Shown: positions 57,767 to 64,000 of the stretch, one piece after another
How positions within the stretch are numbered: the stretch's first letter is position 1
Layout: each line of letters starts with the position of its first letter
Assembly: GCA_934718135.1 (NCBI GenBank)
Contig: CAKUZW010000008.1
Coordinates: 36,895-100,894, forward strand
Length of the DNA: 64,000 nt
Direction: 5' to 3'
Source: an uncultured Candidatus Melainabacteria bacterium
GTDB taxonomy: Bacteria; Cyanobacteriota; Vampirovibrionia; Gastranaerophilales; Gastranaerophilaceae
The notes under the pieces: model-generated
Databases searched by the model: none
What the model was told of the DNA's origin: nothing
What the model saw: only the letters and a program-made list of their open reading frames with translations
Made by a program: the position numbers and the translations under genes

Positions 57767-59734
57767 GTGAGCATTAACGGTATAAATCAAAATACAGATA
57801 TTCAAAAGCTACTCAAGTTGATGAAAAGCAACAAGGGTGCAAATGCTGCTGCTTCTAAAAAATTACCTCAACACATGACAATGAACGGTTCTATTTTCAG
57901 TGTAGGAAATACAATCAGTTCTGTTAATCAAGGTAATGCGAAAGTTCAAACAAGAGGAATTCAAGGTCCTTCAATTGCAACTTCTGTATTGAGTGCAAAT
58001 ACAACAAAAGCCGTTGCAGGAGCTTCTAATACTTCTCATTCTGAAGGAACTCAATCTTCTAAAGAAGATAAAATTGATTTAAGTAAATATGATTTTGACA
58101 ATTTAACTGCTGTTTCTAATAGTGAATTACAAGATTTGAAAGCAGAATTGAAAGAGTTGAAAAATTCTGATATTCCAAGATTTTTAGAAAACAGTGTTGA
58201 TAAAAAATTAGGAAAAGTTCATCAAGAAATTAACAAAAGAGGAACTGCTTCAAGATTGTCTGAAGACAACCAAAAAGCTGAAGAAAAAAAGAATGACAAT
58301 AAAACTGAAGATAGCGAATCTTCTGTAGCAAATTCTAAATCTGCAAAAACTGATGCATCTTCTTCAACTAAAGAAACAGAACGCAGTACTACTCAAATGA
58401 AAGAATCAGCTTCTGAAATGAAGTCTTTGAATAATAAAATGAAAAAAGACGACAAAAACTTGAAGAAGTTGATGCAAAATGGTCAAAAAGAAATTCAAAA
58501 AAATCAACAATTGATGCAAAAAGAAGCTGCTGAGATTGAAAAATTATCAGCAGAAAATGAAACAATCAATGCTGAAATTGAACAACTTTCATTAGGTGCA
58601 AATGATTCTCAACCGGTTGTACAATCTGCTAATCAAAATAGCGTACAATCTGCTGTTACAAATTTAAATTCAAATGATGATGTTCAACAAAAAATTACAT
58701 CTAAAACTGCAAAATTAACTTCAAATCAAGCAAGAATTTCTACAAGTTCTGCAACAATAAATAAAGTTCAAGTTGCAACAAATAAAAGAGTAAAAGTTTT
58801 AACAAGAACAGCGAATACTTATAGAAAAACTGCAGCAGCAAATACAAAAGCCGTTCAAAATGCTGAAGTTAAATCAAATAAAGCATTAGAAATTGCAAAT
58901 AAAGCTGATGAATATTCAGGTTATGCAGTAATGGCAGGTCAAGGAACTCAATATGTTGGTAAAGGTATGATTACTGCAGGTACAGCAATGGCAGCATATC
59001 CTCCAACTGCTTCTGCCGGTGCTGCATTGATTAAAGCAGGTGGCGTTACTGAAAAAATTGGTATCAGTGTTGAAACTGTTGGTAACGTAGGAAAAGCTGC
59101 AGCTAATGTTACAAAAACTGCTGTATATGCTGCACAAGGTAACATTGCAGGTGCGTTAACTTCTGCCGGTGCTGCTGTTATGTCAGGTGCTTCAGCAGTT
59201 AAAGGTGCTAAAGAAATGGCAGGAGGCTTCAAAGGTGTTAATGAAGAAGTTTCTGGTGCTTTGGATAAAGCAAAAGAGAAAATAAAAAGTAAGGCTGCTG
59301 CTGAAACTGCTCAAAAAGGTACCGAACAAGTTGCAAAAGAAGGTGCTAAAGAAGTCACTCAAAAAGGTACTGAACAAGTTGCTAAAGAAGGTGCTAAAGA
59401 AGTCACTCAAAAAGGTACTGAACAAGCTGCAAAAGAAGGTGCTAAAGAAGTCACTCAAAAAGGTACAGAACAAGTTGCTAAAGAAGGCTCTAAAGAAGTT
59501 GCTAAAAATGGTGCCAAAGAAGTTGCTAAGGAAGGTTCTAAAGAAGTAACTGCAAAAACAGCCGAAAAAGGTTCTAAAAAATTAGGTGACAAATTAGCTA
59601 AAGCTGCAGAATTTGGGAGCTTCTTACAATCCGCAGGTTCAATGTTTGCTCAAAATCAAACTCAAACACAAGTTGCTACTCCAACAAAAAGATCTGCTTA
59701 TGCTAAACATTTACAAAGAAGAAAACTTAGATAA
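57767..59734 (+). CDS. Large unknown protein: coiled coil, Gly/Ala-rich hydrophobic region and tandem 16-residue repeats
   Basis: 655 residues, GTG start with GGAGAG eleven bases upstream (no nearer ATG). A Ser/Lys-rich N-terminal third is followed by a long coiled coil (about residues 200-390), a Gly/Ala-rich hydrophobic region (KGMITAGTAMAAYPPTASAG and following, about residues 395-490) that could insert into membranes, and then repeats of KGTEQVAKEGAKEVTQ. It ends in a basic segment (KHLQRRKLR). The order coiled coil, hydrophobic region, coiled coil is reminiscent of translocator or tape-measure-like proteins, but I recognise no family. No signal peptide. Convergent with the adhesin gene. 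Confidence 0.72.
   Translation: MSINGINQNTDIQKLLKLMKSNKGANAAASKKLPQHMTMNGSIFSVGNTISSVNQGNAKVQTRGIQGPSIATSVLSANTTKAVAGASNTSHSEGTQSSKEDKIDLSKYDFDNLTAVSNSELQDLKAELKELKNSDIPRFLENSVDKKLGKVHQEINKRGTASRLSEDNQKAEEKKNDNKTEDSESSVANSKSAKTDASSSTKETERSTTQMKESASEMKSLNNKMKKDDKNLKKLMQNGQKEIQKNQQLMQKEAAEIEKLSAENETINAEIEQLSLGANDSQPVVQSANQNSVQSAVTNLNSNDDVQQKITSKTAKLTSNQARISTSSATINKVQVATNKRVKVLTRTANTYRKTAAANTKAVQNAEVKSNKALEIANKADEYSGYAVMAGQGTQYVGKGMITAGTAMAAYPPTASAGAALIKAGGVTEKIGISVETVGNVGKAAANVTKTAVYAAQGNIAGALTSAGAAVMSGASAVKGAKEMAGGFKGVNEEVSGALDKAKEKIKSKAAAETAQKGTEQVAKEGAKEVTQKGTEQVAKEGAKEVTQKGTEQAAKEGAKEVTQKGTEQVAKEGSKEVAKNGAKEVAKEGSKEVTAKTAEKGSKKLGDKLAKAAEFGSFLQSAGSMFAQNQTQTQVATPTKRSAYAKHLQRRKLR
59315..59506 (+). 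repeat. Four tandem 48-bp repeats in the coding sequence
   Basis: Units begin at 59315, 59363, 59411 and 59459, each coding for a version of KGTEQVAKEGAKEVTQ; the fourth is diverged. A length-variable tract, by nature. Confidence 0.9.
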
Positions 59735-59736
59735 TA

Positions 59737-59766
59737 AAAAGCCCCTCTTGAATGAAGGGCTTTTTT
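59737..59766. terminator. Bidirectional terminator between 57767-59734 and the adhesin gene
   Basis: AAAAGCCC / GGGCTTTTTT stem around CTCTTGAATGAA; serves both convergent genes. Confidence 0.88.
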
Positions 59767-59768
59767 AG

Positions 59769-62700
59769 TTATATTGTAGATAATTTTGTTTTTAGCATAT
59801 TATTATCTGATTCTAACATTATATTCAGGTATAAAAGTTGATTAGCCAAGCTTTTATCTATATTAACAAACTCTGCACCTGCTCTAGTTGAAGATGCTGA
59901 AACGATTTTTACATCTGCTTTAATATCGAGATTCCCGTATGTCAGATGAACAGGTACGATATCTCCAACTTTTAAGGTATTGTTGTGTTTAACGGCAATT
60001 CCTCCTCTAGAAACATCAATAAGGTTTGTTATTCCGCTATTTGAGCGTTCCATTGTTACTGGTTTTGTTGTTTGAGCAATGTTAAACCTCATATATTGAC
60101 GTTTGTCGATTGAATCAACGTTACTAACATCTATTTTTCTTTGAATGTAAGTTATACTACCATCTTCATCCGGAATATTTGGCTTCGGATCAGGTGTCGG
60201 TGGGTTTGGTTCAGGATCCGGTTCAGGATCTGGAGTTGGTGGGTTTGGCTCAGGATCCGGGTCAGGATCAGGATCAGGAGTCGGTGGATTTGGCTCAGGA
60301 TCCGGGTCAGGATCAGGATCAGGTGTCGGTGGATTTGGATCAGGATCCGGGTCAGGATCAGGAGTCGGTGGGTTTGGATCAGGATCCGGGTCAGGATCAG
60401 GAGTCGGTGGATTTGGATCAGGATCCGGGTCAGGATCTGGAGTCGGTGGGTTTGGCTCAGGATCCGGCTCAACATCTGGAATTTCAAGTGGAGTAGCATC
60501 AACTATATCATCATCAGGATCAACATTTGATTCAACTCCGTTGAACTTACCATCCCCATCTCCTTGCGGATAATAGTAGTTACGTTCAGTCTCATCTCTA
60601 CCAATACCTGTAACATCATCAGGTCTAACTGCATGTGCTGTCGGAATGCCTTCAACGCCATCAATAGTCCCAATAACCTTATTAGTAGACTCATCCTTAA
60701 CTTTTGTGAATTCATCTTTGAAATGTGCTGCAACTCCGTTAGCATAAACATTATCTGCTGTAATATCTAACTTGCCTTTGTCTAAAACAGCATTGTCAAT
60801 TCTAACAGTAGAATCAGCCATTCCTTCATATTTGCCGTCAACAATATTAGTAGTCGGTCTAATATTGTGATTTATATCTAAAGCCTTAACAATTGCATTG
60901 TTCGGTAAAGCTTCATTCTTGTAATCATCTCCCATATATCCGCCATCTTGTGTCCCGTAATCTCTCGGTCCAAAATAATCTTGCGGAATAACAGCAGCAT
61001 CTTCAATATGTCCCAAATTTTTAATGTGTAAATTCTTACCTCTTGTTATAACTTTTAAATCCCCTTCTGCCGTAATGTTTTCAATCTCAGTGTTCCCTGC
61101 AAATTCAACATCTAAATCACCTTTTCTCGCAATCATAGTAGAAACAGTGTTTGTGGTAACTTCTTTGTCTCTTCCATAATTAGCATCATTGAAACTGTTT
61201 TCTTTTAAATAAATGTTGTTGTTAGCTAATGCATCCATTTTGTAGTTATTTGCATCAGTTTGAATAAAAGTAACTTTGTTTTCTTTAGTCCCGATACTTC
61301 CGTTAGAAATTAAAGAAATACCTTTACCAATAACATTCGTCTTAGAAGAATCAGTAGATGCATTCACCATATTGTATTGAACTCCTGTTGCTTCTCCGCC
61401 TTTTGCGTGACTTGAATCATCTACGGTAAGAATAACCCTACCGTCTGCTTTAATGGTGTCAATGTTCATATCTGAATCAATTGCTGCATAGTTGATAACT
61501 AAATCATTTCCAGTATTCGCTTTGTCAGTAGTCGAAGCGTTAACTTTGCCTTTAATGTTCCCGTTGATAGATTTTGTAAAATCACGAGTACCTTGAGATT
61601 TTGGTCCGATACCTGTGCTGTTTTTGCTGGCACCTGTTTGTTGAACAGAAGAACCAATGGTTCCATTAGTAACATTCATGTTAAGATTCCCATCTGCTGC
61701 AAGAAGAGTTTTTTCAACTCCATAGTTAAGAATGTTACCGTTATCTACAGAAATATTGATGTCTTTACCTGCAGAAATGTAATTGTTATTTTCTGTGTTG
61801 TCACCAATAACAACGTTAGAGTTTGAGTTAGAAATGTTAACATCTTTACCTGCATTAACAAGCCCCTTGATATTAGTCCCACCAACGGCATTGTTAGAAA
61901 TAGAGATGTTGTTGTTGCCGTTAACTCTGGCAGAAGAATCAACAAGAATGCCTTTATCTCCTGTGTTTGTCATTGTTAGGTCGCCTTCAGAAGTAATTCC
62001 TCCATAAACATTTATTCCATTTATCCCATGATTTTCAATGTTTGTAGTGCCTGCACCAGTATTTGAAACTTTTGCAGTTTTAGTTATATCTAAGGCTCCA
62101 TTGTTGTTTAATAGTGCAAGTTTTCCGTCTGAATTTGTAATGGTTCCGGAGGTTGTAAATGTTGTACCGTTATTTGTAGCTTCAAGATTTCCATTTTCAT
62201 TTTTTAATGTTCCTTGAATGTTGATTTCTCCGGCATTATTTATCACGAATGTATTACCATTGTGATTTGTTGAATTTCCTTTGATTAAAATTCCGTTTGT
62301 TCCGTCATTTATAATTGTTGTGTTGCCTTTGCCAAGATTTTGCATATTGCCTGTTATAGCGGTTCCAATGCCTGACGAGATTTGAATATTGCCGTTTCTT
62401 GAGTTGAAATTATTTGCTTCATGGATATTTTGAGTATTAACCAGTGTATTAAATAATGCATCCGATTGAGAATTATTTGTAATAACTGAATTATTGCCCG
62501 TTCCTGCAAGCATTGAACCATTAACGATTATATTTCCACTTGTAATATCAATATTGTTTGTTGCAAAAGCTCGGCCGTCTATTGTTACAGTGCTATTGCC
62601 TTTAGAAGAGTATAAATTTGTTAAATCTGCATTTGGGTTTGCTTTATAGTAGTTGTAAGTTTCTTGTGTTGGCGTTGTGATGCTTAAAGAACCTACATTT

Positions 62701-63086
62701 AACACACCTGAAGCTCCGACAACCATACCGTTAGGAGAAACAAAAATTGCTTTCCCGTTGTAGAAATTACCGTCTCGCATAGAATTAACGACACCGTTGA
62801 TGTTAATTTTGTTATCAACTAAATTTACAAAGGTTTCAACATCACGGTTCCCGTATTGGTAAATCAGATTTGCGATATCTCCTTTATCCAAATTAAAATC
62901 TTTATATTTTCTATAGCCAATATCAGAACCATTAATCATTGCGGTTGGGTTAATGTTATAAACACCGTTATTGCCGTTGACTCCGGTAATTTCACTAGCC
63001 ATAGCAGATATTAGTGTCGTTTGGTTACAAATAAATAAAGTTGCAAGAAATAGTGAAACTGTTCTTTTATTCTTTATTGAATTCAT
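59769..63086 (-). CDS. Filamentous-haemagglutinin-type adhesin with Asp-Pro linker and C-terminal PilZ domain
   Basis: 1105 residues. A signal peptide (RTVSLFLATLFICNQTTLISAMA) precedes a TPS secretion domain: NPTAMINGSDIGYRKY, NININGVVNSM-like strands and AIFVSPNGMVVGASGVLNVGSL. A beta-helix of short Asn/Gly/Ile-rich repeats follows to about residue 860, then a PDPDPNPPTP linker (60178-60476) and a C-terminal domain with RQYMR and DVSRGGIAV, that is RxxxR and DxSxxG, the PilZ c-di-GMP-binding pattern. This would be a secreted adhesin ending in a normally cytosolic receptor domain. Start: ATG 63086 has AAAGG nine bases upstream; ATG 63092 is possible. No TpsB pore gene is in the window. Confidence 0.82.
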   Translation of the reverse strand: MNSIKNKRTVSLFLATLFICNQTTLISAMASEITGVNGNNGVYNINPTAMINGSDIGYRKYKDFNLDKGDIANLIYQYGNRDVETFVNLVDNKININGVVNSMRDGNFYNGKAIFVSPNGMVVGASGVLNVGSLSITTPTQETYNYYKANPNADLTNLYSSKGNSTVTIDGRAFATNNIDITSGNIIVNGSMLAGTGNNSVITNNSQSDALFNTLVNTQNIHEANNFNSRNGNIQISSGIGTAITGNMQNLGKGNTTIINDGTNGILIKGNSTNHNGNTFVINNAGEINIQGTLKNENGNLEATNNGTTFTTSGTITNSDGKLALLNNNGALDITKTAKVSNTGAGTTNIENHGINGINVYGGITSEGDLTMTNTGDKGILVDSSARVNGNNNISISNNAVGGTNIKGLVNAGKDVNISNSNSNVVIGDNTENNNYISAGKDINISVDNGNILNYGVEKTLLAADGNLNMNVTNGTIGSSVQQTGASKNSTGIGPKSQGTRDFTKSINGNIKGKVNASTTDKANTGNDLVINYAAIDSDMNIDTIKADGRVILTVDDSSHAKGGEATGVQYNMVNASTDSSKTNVIGKGISLISNGSIGTKENKVTFIQTDANNYKMDALANNNIYLKENSFNDANYGRDKEVTTNTVSTMIARKGDLDVEFAGNTEIENITAEGDLKVITRGKNLHIKNLGHIEDAAVIPQDYFGPRDYGTQDGGYMGDDYKNEALPNNAIVKALDINHNIRPTTNIVDGKYEGMADSTVRIDNAVLDKGKLDITADNVYANGVAAHFKDEFTKVKDESTNKVIGTIDGVEGIPTAHAVRPDDVTGIGRDETERNYYYPQGDGDGKFNGVESNVDPDDDIVDATPLEIPDVEPDPEPNPPTPDPDPDPDPNPPTPDPDPDPDPNPPTPDPDPDPDPNPPTPDPDPDPDPEPNPPTPDPDPDPDPEPNPPTPDPEPDPEPNPPTPDPKPNIPDEDGSITYIQRKIDVSNVDSIDKRQYMRFNIAQTTKPVTMERSNSGITNLIDVSRGGIAVKHNNTLKVGDIVPVHLTYGNLDIKADVKIVSASSTRAGAEFVNIDKSLANQLLYLNIMLESDNNMLKTKLSTI
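60178..60476 (-). repeat. Asp-Pro repeat tract of adhesin 1
   Basis: Repeats of PDPDPNPPTPDPDPDPD and PEPNPPTP type coded by a GGATCAGGATCCGG-like array; low-complexity spacer between beta-helix and PilZ domain. Confidence 0.9.
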
Positions 63087-63259
63087 ATCCATAATCCTTT
63101 CAAATTTTATCCCTTACTTATATTTTATTTGCTAAATTTGGAAATATAAGTGTTTGTAACGTTTTTTGAGCATGACAATATTTTTTATATAAAAACGCCT
63201 GAATAAAATTTTTTGATATTTGAAAGAATTTAAGTAATTATTGAAAAATTTTTCATAAA

Positions 63260-63290
63260 TAAAACCCCCGAATATTTCATCGGAGGTTTT
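63260..63290 (-). terminator. Terminator after the second adhesin gene
   Basis: On the minus strand AAAACCTCCG / CGGGGGTTTT stem, followed by ATTTATG; between the two adhesin genes. Confidence 0.75.
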
Positions 63291-63310
63291 ATGGTCTTTG
63301 CTATTTAATT

Positions 63311-64000
63311 TTATTTGTTAAAAGAGATGTTTGTAGTATCTTCAAGCAAGATGTTTAAGTAAAGTAGTTTATTTGCGGTTGCTTGGTCTAAGTTTACGAA
63401 CATTGCACCTGCTCTACTTGTTGTTGCTGTTACGATTTTAACATTTGCATTGATATCTAAGTCTCCATAAGTTAAGTGTACAGGAACAACATCTCCAACT
63501 TTTAAGGTGTTGTCATGTTTAACTGCGATACCACCTCTTGATACATCAATCAGTCCGTCAAATTGGTTACTTCTTTCTAAGCTAACAGGTAGTTTGCTAT
63601 CTGCTACATTGAATCTCATATATTGACGTTTGTCGATTGAGTCAACATTGTTGTCATTGATTTTTTGTTTGTAAGTGATACTTCCATTTTCATCTGGTGT
63701 GATAATAGGATCGTCATCAGTATCTGTATCTGTGTCTGTATCTGTATCAGTATCAGTATCAGTATCTGTATCAGTATCTGTATCAGTATCAGTATCTGTA
63801 TCTGTATCTGTGTCTGTGTCAGTATCAGTATCTGTATCAGTGTCAGTATCAGTATCAGTATCTGTATCAGTGTCTGTATCAGTGTCTGTATCAGTATCTG
63901 TGTCAGTATCTGTATCAGTGTCAGTATCTGTATCAGTGTCAGTATCAGTATCAGTATCAGTGTCAGTATCTGTATCAGTGTCAGTATCAGTATCAGTATC
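63311..64000 (-). CDS. C-terminal part of a second adhesin-like protein: Asp-Thr repeat linker plus PilZ domain (5' end outside window)
   Basis: The minus frame stays open from the stop at 63311 to the edge of the window. After a tract of Asp-Thr dipeptides (more than 45 pairs) comes a segment IITPDENGSITYKQKI, then KRQYMRFNV (RxxxR) and LIDVSRGGIAVKHDNTLKVGD (DxSxxG), nearly the same as the tail of the neighbouring adhesin gene, ending in LNILLEDTTNISFNK. An internal ATG at 63619 lies inside the PilZ domain and is not the start. Probably a paralogue of the gene at 59769; the part upstream is not visible. Confidence 0.8.
   Translation of the reverse strand, partial: DTDTDTDTDTDTDTDTDTDTDTDTDTDTDTDTDTDTDTDTDTDTDTDTDTDTDTDTDTDTDTDTDTDTDTDTDTDTDTDTDTDTDTDTDTDTDTDDDPIITPDENGSITYKQKINDNNVDSIDKRQYMRFNVADSKLPVSLERSNQFDGLIDVSRGGIAVKHDNTLKVGDVVPVHLTYGDLDINANVKIVTATTSRAGAMFVNLDQATANKLLYLNILLEDTTNISFNK
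63714..64000 (-). repeat. Asp-Thr dipeptide repeat tract
   Basis: The 6-base pattern GT(A/G)TC(A/T) over 280 bases codes only for Asp and Thr on the minus strand, with mixed synonymous codons. Likely length-variable, like the Ser-Asp tracts of staphylococcal adhesins. Confidence 0.92.

Noticed and set aside
58916..59549. Open frames on both strands over the 48-bp repeats (Phe/Ser-rich and Lys/Leu-rich products)
   Set aside because: Shadows of the tandem repeat in the 655-residue gene; no start signals.
60141..60770. Long open frames opposite and out of frame with the Asp-Pro tract
   Set aside because: They arise from the low-complexity repeat; products are Arg/Ile or Gly/Gln/Asp-only strings. 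The minus-strand adhesin frame explains the DNA.
63714..64000. Regular short repeats at the window end, considered as a CRISPR array or satellite
   Set aside because: Unit is 6 bp without spacers, and it codes cleanly for Asp-Thr in frame with the PilZ tail.

Overview
The window looks like a chromosome piece from a gut-type, non-photosynthetic member of the cyanobacterial phylum (Gastranaerophilales / Melainabacteria-like). What is seen: AT-rich DNA; a YidC whose periplasmic loop and the segment after it resemble cyanobacterial YidC; a Gram-negative envelope gene (Kdo transferase WaaA); glycogen genes (glgC, malQ and a divergent glycogen-synthase-like protein); a NanE/NanK pair for amino sugars; several orphan prepilin-like genes with an FTLAEVLITLG-type segment; and many small proteins of no recognised family. 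The placement is an inference from family knowledge, not from a marker-gene tree.

Layout. 0-7.4 kb: a minus-strand string of housekeeping and envelope genes (nnrD, trmL, CDP-alcohol transferase, Gfo/Idh oxidoreductase, GT2, dacB, nitrilase-family amidase, DUF374 acyltransferase). 7.5-15.6 kb: tRNA-Pro, a membrane zincin-like protein, an AlgX/AlgI-type O-acetylation pair, yidC, queA and a lytic transglycosylase. 15.6-24 kb: thrS, two XRE-regulator/prepilin modules, folK, waaA and glgC. 24-31.8 kb: a pair of lineage-type membrane proteins, an ECF sigma/anti-sigma pair, a TPR-NHL protein coupled to malQ, tRNA-Lys, glnA and panD. 31.8-39.7 kb: accessory-looking DNA with a UbiA prenyltransferase, nanK-nanE, a third XRE/prepilin module riddled with dispersed palindromic repeats, and a phosphodiester glycosidase. 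39.8-47 kb: Ski2-like helicase, serS and clpC. 47-57.6 kb: the divergent glycosyltransferase, a PPP-family phosphatase, tRNA-Lys, pth, a TPR protein, a nucleoside transporter, ribF and fabI. 57.7-64 kb: a repeat-containing Gly/Ala-rich protein and two filamentous-haemagglutinin-type adhesin genes, the second cut by the window edge.

How the parts work together. Glycogen turnover (glgC, malQ, the GT5-like protein), nitrogen assimilation (glnA), cofactors (panD, folK, ribF, nnrD) and translation (thrS, serS, queA, trmL, pth, tRNAs) form the core. The surface layer is the unusual part. It comprises three paralogous prepilins, each divergent from its own small XRE regulator, and two secreted adhesins. 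The first adhesin combines a secretion domain, an Asp-Pro or Asp-Thr linker and a C-terminal PilZ-type domain; the same linker-plus-PilZ tail ends the second. PilZ is normally a cytoplasmic c-di-GMP receptor, so its place at the end of an exported adhesin is the most interesting architecture here.

Expression signals are readable in many places: TTGA(C/A)x - 16/17 bp - TATAAT promoters, strong hairpin-T terminators (several bidirectional), and a mixture of Shine-Dalgarno starts and apparently leaderless starts.
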